A stretch of DNA of 64,000 bases from Parus major (lineage: Eukaryota; Chordata; Aves; Passeriformes; Paridae). How positions within the stretch are numbered: the stretch's first letter is position 1; each line of letters starts with the position of its first letter. A program made the position numbers and the translations under genes. The notes under the pieces are model-generated. The model was not told the origin of the DNA, made no database searches, and saw only the letters and a list, made by a program, of their open reading frames with translations. Location: NCBI RefSeq assembly GCF_001522545.3, contig NC_031776.1, positions 30,904,342 through 30,968,341 of the forward strand. Direction: 5' to 3'. Positions 11,352-23,461 of the stretch are shown one piece after another.

Positions 11352-13762
11352 CCTCTAAAGCCAAAGCTTTCAAACTGCAGAGAAGGAGCCACCTTCACTT
11401 TCAACTGCCTTGCTTTGTACAGAAGTTGGCTTCCTAGGTTATATTTTGAGGATATTAGCAGGAACAGCACATTGGTGTTGCCACTGTGTGAAAGAAAAAC
11501 ATGAAAGTTGTCAGAGTTTAATTAACTGAAGGACTTTTGTAAATCAAACATACATTTTGGAAAATTCACAATGGTCAGAATTAGTCTCAGAAACATAAAA
11601 AGGGGGGAAAAATGGGGCTGTCAAGCAAAATTTAATCCTCTGTACTTGAAAAAGACATTGCTCAGTTTAAAAAAACCTGACAGACAATGGCCTGCAGGGA
11701 CACTCTAGGACATAAATTCAGGGCCTAATGGAACCATTAACATCCATGGATCCAGCAGCACTTCCTAGATTGATCATGGCTTGGAGGGAAATCTCTCACA
11801 AGGGAAAGAATACATCTTTTTATATTGCAAACAACTCATGTAGGAAGCCCTTATGACAACAGGATGGTATTAGAGCACTTCTAGGAGCTCAGGGTGGTGC
11901 TTCAGATCTCAGTTTGGGCCAGAGCTGAGGAGGAGGGGAACAAAGTAGGGATACCAAATAAACAGCAGGTAAGGGTTTGATCCAAACTGTAACACTGAAG
12001 ATAAAACTTGCATCAGTGCTTTCTCATATGTATATAATTGATTCATTAGCAATATCCTAGAATTAGATTAATTTTTAAACAAAATTACCAGAGTAAGCAA
12101 TATTCCAGCACATATATCTTTATACACAGAGGTAGAGGGCTTGCTGCTGTCATCTCTGGCAAGGCATCTATTCATTTATTACAGTTTAAGAGAATACTGC
12201 ACTCTTCCTGCAACAAAGTACCTGTCTTATTACAGACTGTCCAAGAGGTCCAAGAGAAAGCAGGAAACTGGAATGTTGGTACACAAATGTAAATTACTTG
12301 CTAAGGTGAAAAGAATTTTTTTCCTTCTCACCTAGTCTAATTTCACACATCTTTTTGTCTCACTATTTCTCCAAAGGCATAAATTTTTATCAATAAATAT
12401 GCATGTGTGCAAGTGCATAATGATTTTTTTCTAATAGGCACTTCTGTAGAATTTGACTGCATCAAATTCAGGCACATTCTTAGTGATACATTTAGTATAT
12501 GGAGTTAAAAACCATAGAAACCACTCATGGAAATCAGACTTGTAAACAAGAATGGTGAAAATTTCATTGACAATTCAGAACAGTTCTCATTTTACCTGAG
12601 CTTTAAACTGGTTTGTACTTCTTGATTTTTCCTGCGGTTTTATGTTTGTAAAAATGCTCCATAGCACATCTATAATATTTTATGCTACATACTCAACTAG
12701 CACTTGCAGTTGTTTGTTAATAACAAATACTTTAAGGTTTTAAGGTCTGAACTGCATGCACATCCATAATACAAGGAAGTGTTATTACAATATATTTGTT
12801 GAGATAATCAGGCAGGAAAAAACAAACAAAAAAGACACCACTGCTGTAGCTGATTTTACTTTTAAAACAGTCCATTAAATGTCTTTCTGCAAATTAGTTA
12901 TTTAAATCAATGGACAGCTCATGGAATTGTTTCTGTGGCTCCTAATAGAATTCTATATTTGTTTGATTTCCTTTATTGTCATTGGTTGCATCAGACATCT
13001 GGGAACAAGTCAAAGAAAACCCAGCAATAAAAAGGAAGCTTTCTGACACTGAGGTCAGAGAGTAGAAGGCTATGCTGAGAGATCAAACCTACCACAATGA
13101 AGAACATGTATCCTGCAAGGAAAGGAGGGCCCATTCTTTTTTCCCAGGGCAATAAAATTTTCCTATGTGATTATATACAAAGAGCTCAAATTATTCATGC
13201 AAACACTTCCATCAGGGTCAGCTGGAGTGCAGTGAGCAGGATGTGCAAGAGCAGAGCGTTTCCTTGGAATCAGCAGGGACCAGGGACTCTGCTGTGCTAG
13301 ATACAGCTGAGACACATTGAAGGGTCTTTGGGGCTTTTATTGTCTAAACTAAAAAATGTAAGAGGAAAAGAGAAACAGGGGCAGAGTGCACCTTGATGCA
13401 CAGTAAAGTAAATAAATGTTAGTTTCTAATTGCATAAATGTTTAACTTTTTGCTAGACTATGGCCAAACAGACTTGCCAAAGGTCATACATATAATACCT
13501 GTGGAAGAGCTAAGCACTGAGTTCCATTATTCTATAATCAGAGGTACATCGGTTTTCAGCCCCAAGCAATTAATCCAGGCAATAATATGCTATGCACATT
13601 TATTTCTTTAACAGGAGCTTAACTGTATCTCTGTGAAGAGATACAAAAGATTAAGAATAAAAATCACCTAACAACATATTAAAAGGGGTATTTTAATTTT
13701 GTAAATGATGAAAAAATCTAGGAAGATTAAAAGCAACCAGATCAGATTCCTTGATAGCACCT

Positions 13763-13792
13763 GTTTATATTATTCATGTTTATATTATTCAT
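13763..13792. repeat. tandem duplication of a 15-mer
   Basis: GTTTATATTATTCAT occurs twice, back to back and identical. Confidence 0.95.
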
Positions 13793-14725
13793 GCATTTAT
13801 GATATATAAAATATTCATTTCACAACAAATATTGTAAAAATGCCCCCTCTAGTATCATTTTAAATGCAGTTCCCTGTAAGGAATATGATAATATTCTCTA
13901 TGATAGAAGGGAGGTAATTTTTTTTCTTAATCAAGCCAAGTGTCTGCTAGAACAAATTAAAATCAAATGCTCCTCTTAAGCAGTTTTTTCAGTACTCAGC
14001 CTTTCCAGAACTGGAGGTGCTGTCTTTGTGAAGTCTCTGAAGACATGGTTGGACAACGTGACAGGATGTAGCATGAACTGTTTGACTGAATCAACCACAA
14101 TGCCCAAGGAAGCAACAGACTGTCACATCAAGCAGGAGGCATCTGATGGAAACCTCTTGTGACAAATTAAAACCTTTCTGGTCTCTAAAAAGTGGATACC
14201 AAAGCAATACCCTAAATAAAATTAACTATCCATCAGACCTTGTATTTACAGTGTTTTTCAGGCAGTTTTATTGTTTATTCATTCCACCTAAATCATGTAG
14301 TTACCAGTCCTTAAGGAATGTGGTACCTGATGCACATTTGTTGCTAGATTTATTTTGTTCTGTATATAACAAAACCAGATAATTTCAAAAGTAAAATCAG
14401 CTACAACAGCAATGTCTTTTGCTTAGAGCCCTTTAGAAGCTCTGTACTAAGAGCTGACAGGACTTTACAGCACTCAGGAGCTCAAAGAGCCCAGCTCTTC
14501 AAATAAACAAGTCAGTTATGCATACATTTATGCAATTACATTCCAATTACAAAGACCCTTAAGAGCTCTTACATAGAGACCATGCCCACTAGACATCATC
14601 TGCATGATCAACTTCTGTGCCTCTCCTTGTGATATTATTGTCTCAGGAAATGCATTATTGAGGGCTTGACAATCAGTTTTTGTGGATTCAAAATATTTTT
14701 CTAAGAAGTGTTGAGAAATTCTTAC

Positions 14726-14793
14726 CGTTTGCATAGCTGCAACCAGTCTGTGAACAATTTTAACCCCAGTCTCCTAGTTTCAGTTTTGTTACC
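14726..14793 (-). other. weak candidate exon (minus strand)
   Basis: On the minus strand, GCAGTTTTTTTAG (acceptor with pyrimidine tract) is followed by 68 bases open in one frame (GNKTETRRLGLK...) and then by AACG|GTAAGAA, a good donor. The interval is short enough for an open frame to arise by chance, and no family is recognised. Confidence 0.13.
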
Positions 14794-14867
14794 CTAAAAA
14801 AACTGCCTTATCTTTATTTCACAGGGCAGTTATTTCTCACATAAAAGTGATAAATATTTGAACTAAA

Positions 14868-14950
14868 TCATAATATTAAAAATAGCATTATTATTTTTAA
14901 AATATTATTATTAAACTAATAATTATTAATTGTTATTAAAAATAAGCTAA
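14868..14950. repeat. AT-rich low-complexity tract
   Basis: Almost pure A+T with repeated ATTATTATT / AATAAT units. Confidence 0.8.
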
Positions 14951-16196
14951 ATATTTGAACTCTATTTGTTACAGTAAATTGTTTCACCTAGATTCCTGCC
15001 ATTTATTGTCTCATTTCCACAACTGTGGTTCATTGCACCCTGACAACTGAAAACTGTTAGTTTAGAAATCTCTTTCCACATACCTTAGTCTTCACTCACC
15101 AATAACTTAATTTTTTATCTTTCCATTATAGACACTGACAGGTCACATACATCAGGACATAAAGAGTTGTCATGGCAGATCAGACTATGGATCATCAAAG
15201 CCTGGTAGTCTGTCTTTACTGTATCTCAGAGGAAGGTACAAATCCTCACATTGTGATAAGCAATCATGCAGTGGTACCCATAAGGGCAACATTTCTTTTT
15301 CACTTTCCCAGTCAGCCTATATCCAGAAGTGAAAGATGTTATCATCCCTTCAATAGTTTCCTATGCTGTGCATGACAGACTCCCTGCCCCTGTGATTGAT
15401 ATTCAACAGGACTCTGTGGCAGCTAATAGGCTCAAAATCTAATTTGGCCAAAGAAGAACAAGACAAAAAGCAAGGTTAGCAATAAAAATGTGTTTTGAAA
15501 ATGAGGCCTGAAACAGAGAGAAAAAGGGGGAAATTTTATATGCAGGATGTTCAATGAATTCAGATTCACAGATGATTAGTGAAGACAAAGCAAATTTTAA
15601 GATGATATATTAAAGAGCCATTTGGAACAGTCATGGAGCTCATGGCCTGGATTTATCAGCTCTCTTACAGTAAATTCTGAATAATAGTCTTTAATGGTAA
15701 AAATCACTCATGAGAAGACACTGCTTTTATTCATATGTCCTGATGGTATTTTGCATGTCAGTTCCTCTGAAAAGCACTGTCCAAAACTGCATCAGCACTA
15801 TTTTATGGAAATTAATCAGGGCCTATAATCCCATTATCCTGTGATTCTAGCATTTCTGAACCTACTGCTCAACAATCTGCTGAGCTCAGAATAACTCAGT
15901 TTACGTGATTTCCAGTCTACTTTGTAATTATTTTCTGTAATTGACAGCATATTATGCAGAATATCCCACAGAGATCATCAAACCAAAATCTAAGCTCTCT
16001 CTAGCTTTGAAAAAATCATTGAGATGCCAGAGGACTGTGAGTTCATATTTAGTTTTTCATAAAGAGTAGTCATCTTTCCATTCTTTCAAACTCTTATTTT
16101 TATCCAAAATTTGACATCTTCTCTCTTGAAAGTGGTCAGCTGTTAATCCCTGCTGGCATTTGAACTCAATCAGTGGGAAGAAAGAGCAGCAGAAGC

Positions 16197-16212
16197 AAAA
16201 AAAAAAAAAAAA
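16197..16212. repeat. poly(A) tract
   Basis: Sixteen consecutive A residues followed by CAAAACAAG. It may be the worn tail of a retroposed sequence, but I see no source sequence to its left. Confidence 0.9.
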
Positions 16213-16754
16213 CAAAACAAGAAAGAAAATCTAGAAAACAGGTAGGAAAAAATAATTTCTATAGGGATTTGTAATACATAAAAGCCAAGTATGTTTTTAG
16301 AGACAAATTAGTAACCTGTTGAAGGTTGCCAACTTTGTATTTTATACTAAAATGTGTTATTACACCCAACCTTTAAAAGACAAAAAATACATGAGTGGAA
16401 TTATTCTGAGTTACATAAATGGAAAGTGATTACCTTAAACTGAAGGCGAAGGAATTAATGATATAAGAGGAAAGAGAGAGCTGTTAGTTTCCAGAATATC
16501 AGTTAAACATAATACATAGAGTTAAACAAAGTGTATTTACAAAGTATTTAAAAACAGATAAAATGAAACATTAGCAAATATACTGACTGAGAGATTCTGC
16601 ATTTGCAGCAGGGCAGACATGCCTTGTTTGGCCTTCTTAAAGCTGTAAGTCTCTACTTGTAAGTACAGGAAAAAAAAAAGTTTTGAGTTTTTTGAATAAG
16701 TACATATAAATGAGTACATTTATTGTTAATTTCAATGAAAGCAAATGTGAAATA

Positions 16755-16815
16755 AATGTTTTGAATATTATATCTTATTATATATAATAATTAATTAATA
16801 TATATTATATAATAA
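16755..16815. repeat. AT-rich palindromic tract
   Basis: TATTATATATAATAATTAATTAATATAT-type sequence, able to fold into several alternative AT hairpins. Confidence 0.8.
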
Positions 16816-19800
16816 CCAATATGCATTGGGTTGTCTGCACAGCTAGAAGAAATACACTGTCTAAAATGGAAATGCCACATTTTCAAGGGTCAATATTGTT
16901 TGTTCAGAATTTGCTATTAAATTATTCTCTATTTTATCAGCTGTCTTCACACAGAACATTTCACCAGAATGAGTTGCACTGAGGAATTTCAATGATACAA
17001 AAATCTAGGGATGTTGATATAAAACAGACAACTAAAAGCTGTGTATGTGTTCTCAGAAGGGATTTTCCTGGTTTGGGGTAACTTCACAATGAATTAACAA
17101 TTCAGAGCTCATCAAAAAATTGTCAAAGACCCACTGAGCATCTGAGCCTGTGGGGTAGAACTGTGGTTACCTGACAGGTTCCTCCTGAAGGAAGAGCCAG
17201 TTTGAGCCTGGCTTTATGTGTGCCACAATGGTTTGCATTTACACCTGTCTGAGCTCATAGGATGGCCTGGTCATTGCTACAGCTGGTACCACCCCTCCTT
17301 TACCACCCCAGCTCAGCAGGCAGCAGCAAGATTAGATATATTAAATTTAATGCTTCATCACCCTGATCTGAAGGACTGATGTAACTCAACCTGCAGTATT
17401 TTTAGGCAATGACTAATGGTTAATTAACCAGCATATAAGAAATACCTGCTTTTCTGCTAGCACTCCATATCTCATTGGTCCACCTCCCTGTAATACACAT
17501 AAAAACATGACATTTCTTTCAACACTGGCTCTTCTCATTGAATATTTGCCTTTGTCTCTAGTCAATAACACTAGCTCCTAATGATTTTTAAAAACAAATC
17601 TTCAAACACTTATTTGCATGTTATTTAGCTAGATTTTCTTAAACTGCAGGCATATCCTAAATACCTTGCTACTCTCCTAAACTACATAAGTAACCTAAAA
17701 ATATATAATGTGATTATGTGCAATATGTTAATGGTAATCCACTGCTGGCCTTAGAAAGACACATTTTCCAGCTTATTAATATCTAAATCATTCCTTTTAG
17801 GACCTCTACCATGTGCAAATGTGAGGCTGCCAAGGGTCACTGGGTTAAAACCTGAAACTCTCGGTTTTGCACCTCTCCAACCTGGGCTGAGGAAGCTGCA
17901 TTGAAAGCTTTTATGCAAATACCCTTCTCTAACAAGCAATAACAAAAGAGACTTAGAATCTTGATGCTGAAACAGTATCTCAGCTATAAAACTGGTCAAC
18001 ATTCAGCTCTACACAATTGGATGAAGATACACAATCTTTTCCTGCATCTCATACTTATTAGGCATATATGTCTAAGGAGATACAATTACCTATGAGAAAT
18101 ATATTCTAGAATGTGTAAGGAGACCTGGGAGCAAAGCCATTTGAAGCAAGGGACTTAATTAGGAATACATTAAAATTCCAGGCTCTCAGTTGTACTAGGA
18201 AACTCAGAGCTTGACTGCATCTTCTTAACATTGGGATGTACCTCCAGGAGTAACCAAATATCTCTAAATGATTCCTATCCCCAGGGACTGGCATGGCTCA
18301 AGGACTGGAGTGATGTGAGAAACGGATTTGGAGGCTGTCCTCTTGAATATTCTTGAGATTGGCGTTTGTTTGGTTTGGGGGACTTTTTGTTATAACAATG
18401 GCAAAGATAAGAAAAGAATATACATACAGGATTATTTCAGTGTTTGGACAATCCACAGAACACCTGAATTCCAGAGCAAAGTATATCAGCCCAAGTAAGC
18501 TCTCTTCTATGTGAAGAAGAACCTCATTTTTATTGCCTATCTTGCAAATAATAGACAAATCCTACTGCAAATAATTTCATTGTATTGGAAAATTTGTGAA
18601 TCAGTATCCTATATAAGATTTCCTCCTTTTGGGGGGCTGAGGAGAAAAGAGTATTCAAAAGTAATGATGTAAATCTCACAGTTTGAGTTTGTTTCTAACA
18701 ACTACTGCCTGTTGAAGCAAGAGTCTTGTTACAGTTCATAAACTGCTGAAAATAGTTTCTGTTTTTGTGAAGTTTTAGAATTATTCCCTTTTAGCTTTAT
18801 AAAGCAGACTCAATTTAATGTCTTTTATAAATCAAATACCTCCCACTTTCAAACATTCGTTGCCAAGATACAAACAACAACTCTCTATTAAGTACATAGG
18901 AAATAAACTAAATCTGTTGTTAACACTCTGGTTTAACAGTTTCCATAAGTGAAACTCACCTGGCTACTTGAGAGAGAAAAGATGCCAATTTCAGTGATTG
19001 TCTACGTGACCTGTTTTCTTCACCCTTGGGAGATAGTGCATTTAGTGATAATGAAGAGTAAAGATAAAGATTTCTGACCCTCTACATCTTTTTGTGCTTC
19101 AAATTCACAAGTTTTACAGAAACAAAAAAAGATCAAGGGTCACTTAAGAACAGCTACAGCTATGTACAACAGTAATATCCAGATTGTGAAGTCTGTCATA
19201 AGTTCTGGAGATTTGTAGGAGAGAGTGTATTTCCTAGATGTATTGTTGCTCAAAACATAGGCCTGATGCTGAAATCACAGCTGACATCATAGTTAAAACT
19301 GAAAAACCAGATTCAAAAATAAGATTCTTTCACTCCCCATATTTTCTTAGGATATCAATTAACAACAGAAAAACAGATGCATTAAATATGAAAAGTACTC
19401 CATCATTTGCTTTTCTCATTGACCTGGAGCCCTCTGTTACACTTGTGATAATTTAGCAGAGATCCAAACAGTTACTTTATATTCCAAATTCAGCACTGTT
19501 ACACTGGCCGCAATGACACTGTAATACTAAGGACATGCACTGGTTAAAAACAAGGAATGTGACTTTTCACTACCAAGATTTTCCAGTTTTTTTTCCATGA
19601 GACACAGTTCTGTAAGATGCAGAACAGCCACAAATGCCTGGGGGTATACTGGGGGTAAAGAATTGGTGAGTACATGGAGAGATAGATATATACTCTTTTT
19701 TTTCATCCGAGACACAGCAGAGTAATATTTCCAGGATGTTTTTAGAACTGTTGTATTGAAGTCATTCAGGTTCATTATTCAAAATATGGCAGGAGCTGCA

Positions 19801-19955
19801 TGGGAGCCTACAAAAGTCAGGAAGAGGAATTGAGTCTGCACATAGTTAGGCCTTCTTGAACTGGAGCTCTTCTGTGCCTTGGAGAGGTTGAATTTCACCA
19901 TTAAGAAGAGGCATTAGGTCCTGTTCAGGTTGCTTCTTGAGTTAGACATTAAAAG

Positions 19956-21780
19956 GAAGGAATGAGGACACTGTAAGGGCTGTACTGAGTCAGATGAAGG
20001 ACCAACTGCTCAGCACATCAAAGGAAGAACATGAGGAGACACTAGGAAACAGGACAAATACTGAATGGTGCCTCCCAAGGAATGTTTTGCCATCTTCCTA
20101 TCAGTCAGACTTAGAGGCTTCTTGGAAATTGTTACCTATTTAAAAGCTGTTAAAGGACCACTTATCCTTAAACTATTCAATCACACCTTGCATCCATTTA
20201 CAATTTTGGCCTTCAGGAAACCCTGTAGATTCTAGAATTTAATTTAGATTTTGCCTGGTTGAGTATTTAATTTTATTTCTTTGAAATCCACTATTCAAAC
20301 TTCATTGGGTACCATGGGTGTTTTTCCTGTGTCAAACACTGAACAATCCTGCCCTGTTCATCCATGTGTAATCTGTGATTTCATAATCTTCTTTTAGTCA
20401 ATCTTTATCATCTCCTTCCCAAATTGCCCCCTTCTCTAATTTCTAGTCAGCTCCATCTCTTCTCATATGATGTAATTCAAAGCTCTGATCACTGCTATCA
20501 TCCTTTATTGCTTTACTGTATATTTTCTAAAATATGGGGAAACAGAACTGACAGATTCATGGACAACTGACATGGACAGAATGTACCATGGATCTATCCA
20601 GACAAAAGGATATTTTGGTTTCTTACAATTCCTTTCTTAATAATTTCCAGCTCTGTGGTTTCTTGATCACTGCTGAACATTGAGAAGCTATTTTCAGAGA
20701 CTCTTTGAAGTAATTTCACAATCTCATTTCTGATTAGTAATATCAAAAGTCCATTTGGTTATATAGGCAGTCACTTTTCACTTCTAATGTAATTTTGCAT
20801 TTATCATGCGAAGTACTACCAACACTAAATTAGATCTGCTGTTTCATTTCCCTGTCACGTAGCATCCCAGTATCCTTTTGCAGCATTTTGCAATCAGATT
20901 TAGATTTCATTATCCTCAGCGATTTTATAACATCTGCAACTGTCACCTCAATATCCCTCCCCTTTCCAGACCATTTACAAATATGCTGAAAAGCAAGGTA
21001 GCAAAACAAGGTCCTGAGAGATTCCAAATTCCCTCCACAGCAAGAAGTGATCTCATATTCCTATTTCTGCTTTTTATCTTTTTTACTATTTATGATGTAT
21101 CTTATCCCAAGGAGATCTCATTCCTTTAATGATAGTATTTGCTCATGGTTTTGTGAAAAACTTTACTGACATCTGAATAGACACTACTATGCAGATCAGA
21201 GAGATGCTTACTGGCTCCTTCAAATAACAAAACAGCCTGAGAGCTTTTTGTTTACCTCTACAGAAGAGGACCACAGATAGATATTTACCTGTTATACACG
21301 TGCTATCTATAAATAGCCTAAGTACATTTTCTGCAGATTCACCAGGGCAGCAGCCAGACTAAGCTATCAATTCCCAATTTTTGAGTTAGCACTGCAGACC
21401 TTCCTGAATTTCATCCTTCTGATAATTACAAAAAGAGGTTGATTAGACAATGCAACAAAGACAAGCACTCAGAAATTTCCTACCTAACTTCCTTTAAAAC
21501 CCTTGGACAAATACCATCAAGCCCTAGTACTGCTCATTTTAATTCAGTAGCTTCATGAACAATATACTGGAGGGAAAATGTAGAAAATTGCTACCTCCAC
21601 AGTGGAGGTGACATATTGGGGTGGACATATAACTCATCCACATTTTCTACTCTGTTCTTACTGGTTTTTTTTCTTTCTTAGTCTTTCTCCTTTTATACGT
21701 CAGTAATTTATCTGCTGCACAATCTCCTTGGCAAATCTCCATGAATGGCCAGTGACTTGTTTCCTCAGGGAAGTTTCTAA
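19956..21780 (-). mobile_element. ancient CR1/L3-type LINE, truncated, minus strand
   Basis: Over about 1.8 kb the plus strand follows, in order, the reverse complement of the old amniote CR1/L3 LINE 3' region: GTACTGAGTCAGATGAAGGACC near 19982; a TTGGCCTTCAGGAAACCCTG segment near 20206; CATTGAGAAGCTATTTTCAGAGA near 20678; GTAATTTTGCATTTATCATG near 20790; CAGTATCCTTTTGCAGCATTT near 20868; and ACATCTGCAACTGTCACCTC followed by CCATTTACAAATATGCTGAA near 20930-20990. Divergence is heavy and indels are common, so any reverse transcriptase frame is destroyed. The insertion is ancient, probably predating the bird radiation. Outer boundaries are approximate. Confidence 0.7.
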
Positions 21781-21789
21781 TTCTCCCAG

Positions 21790-23120
21790 GTCCAATGAAG
21801 TCTGTAAAATAAATCATGATGGTATTTCAGTTTGCATTCAAATGAGAACACAGAGTGTCCCTTGCACCTTGAGCTGTCATTCAAACCTGTGCAAGGTGGA
21901 TGAACAGCATGGCCATTCTTTATTAATTATGGCAAAGCAAAGAAGACAATGGAGAATTAGCTTGACTGGGTTTATACTGTGCCTGTGGTATTTTACAATT
22001 AGATGCCACTTTGCACTGAAATGTTAGTGTGATATCTGAAAAGAAATTGTAAATAATTTCCTGCAAATGGGGAGCTCCTTAGTACACTTAGTGGACACAC
22101 TAAATATCTATTAGAAATGTCTCCTCGTCTGGTACCTAAACCCAAGAGTCTATTTCCTGCTTGACAACTCAGTGCAAAGTTAATGGAAATACTTGTAGAA
22201 TTTATAATATCTGTGGAAAGGAGCAGGTCTGAATATAGATTAATTTTCACTGGTGCTGGAAAACTTTATAGCCCAGTTGCTACTTTTATGAACAGGAAAC
22301 TGAATAAAACTTTCGAAAACAAGACTCAAAGAATAATTTATGGGTGTTTGGGGAGGTTCGTGTTTGGGTTTGTTTGTTTGTTTGTTTTTAGGTGGGCAGA
22401 GTTTATACCTTTTAAAAAGCTGCCTTTTACAATCCATAAGAACTTGATGGGAAGGATACAGTTAAATCCTTACGCAAAGTCTTACTGATGTTAAAAAACA
22501 GGGCACTTGTCTGATTATGGGAGAAGGACAGGAACATTTTCTATTACCTACTCTTCTGATATTTAATCAGAGTTAAACCAAGGTTATTCTAGCGCAACTT
22601 CAAATTGTGACTAAGAGAGATTGTGACTCTTCTTCAAGATTTCACTTTGTGATCAGAATATTAGTAGGATTGGATAGTGTTTCAGCTTTTCAGAATTGTA
22701 TTGTACTGCATTTCAAAAAGCATACGTGAGGTCCTAAGAAATCAGAGCAATCAAACAAAAAGGTAAGATACATCCTTGAACAAGAACATGAGTTTTCTGA
22801 TCTCTAGCACAGTGGTTTGAGTCAGTTATCATTTTGCAGTAAATTCAAAATTCAAAGTAATTCCATCAATAAAGCTGAGGTAGACATCAAAGAGAAAGCT
22901 TTAAAAGCATATCTTGGAATCAATCCTCAAACATGATTATTTTGTTTAGCAAAGAACAGAAAAAGATACTTTTCAGGAAAGTCTTTTTAATCTTATCTCT
23001 GGTTCAAATTTAATTTTTCCTGCTTTGTTTAGTTTTAGGGTTTTTTGTTTGCTTGCTATTTTTTGTTTGTTTTTGGTCAGTTGGTTTTGGGTTTTTTCTC
23101 CCTCTTCTCCTTTTTTCGTT
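21790..23120. other. non-coding stretch, no gene recognised
   Basis: No convincing exon is seen. It contains a (GTTT)n-like tract around 22367-22390 and a T/G-rich low-complexity stretch around 23030-23095 that abuts the LTR-like element to its right. Confidence 0.6.
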
Positions 23121-23124
23121 TTGA

Positions 23125-23461
23125 TGTTCAACATTAATAGCACAACACTCAGCCTACCACCAAGGAGTCCACTTAAAGTGCAAAGCTAAGAACCCTTTAT
23201 TCAGAAGAGCTTGTGGGGGGGTTATAAAAGAAGGGACGAAATCCTACATAGAGGAATGGAGCCCTTCCAGAAACCAAGGCAACACAGCTTTGAAGGAGAT
23301 GCAGATTCTAAAGCAGAATCTCTCCAGTGCCTATCCCAAGTCCTTTATTGCTGAGGTGATACAAGTATAATGTGATGTAACACTGTGTCTGTCTACCTGA
23401 CACAAGAGGGGGGCTACGAACCACAACAAAGGCAAGAGTGCTGCATGTAGCCCCCCTCACA
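23125..23461 (-). mobile_element. probable second ERV solo LTR (ERVK-like), minus strand
   Basis: Read on the minus strand, the block starts TGTGAGGGGGGCTAC and ends ...TGTTGAACA, so it has TG...CA termini. AATAAA (plus-strand 23196-23201) lies about 70 bases before the end and is followed by GTGGACTCCTTGGTGGTAGG and GGCTGAGTGTTG, which resemble the U5 of betaretrovirus-like avian LTRs. Length (about 340 bases), termini and the signal-to-end distance all suit a solo LTR. No matching target-site duplication was found, and a second AATAAA (plus-strand 23344-23349) sits inside. Family assignment is from memory and uncertain. Confidence 0.5.
23406..23458. repeat. perfect 12-bp inverted repeat
   Basis: GAGGGGGGCTAC (23406-23417) and GTAGCCCCCCTC (23447-23458) are exact reverse complements separated by 29 bases, giving a G/C-rich hairpin at the 5' end of the probable minus-strand LTR. 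Confidence 0.95.

Larger units (their letters stand above)
11357..19955. other. non-coding stretch, no gene recognised
   Basis: AT-rich DNA without any long frame. It contains a tandem duplication, A and AT tracts and one weak minus-strand candidate exon (listed separately). Sampled lines have more A than T on the plus strand. It may be intronic or intergenic. Confidence 0.6.

Noticed and set aside
10916..11504. Cluster of overlapping 60-95-codon frames on both strands
   Set aside because: They lie mostly within the solo LTR, are in all registers and match no retroviral protein.
14000..14110. Possible CR1 fragment (GGAGGTGCTG...GAAGACATGGTTGGACAA)
   Set aside because: Only scattered short resemblances to CR1; not collinear enough to call by eye.
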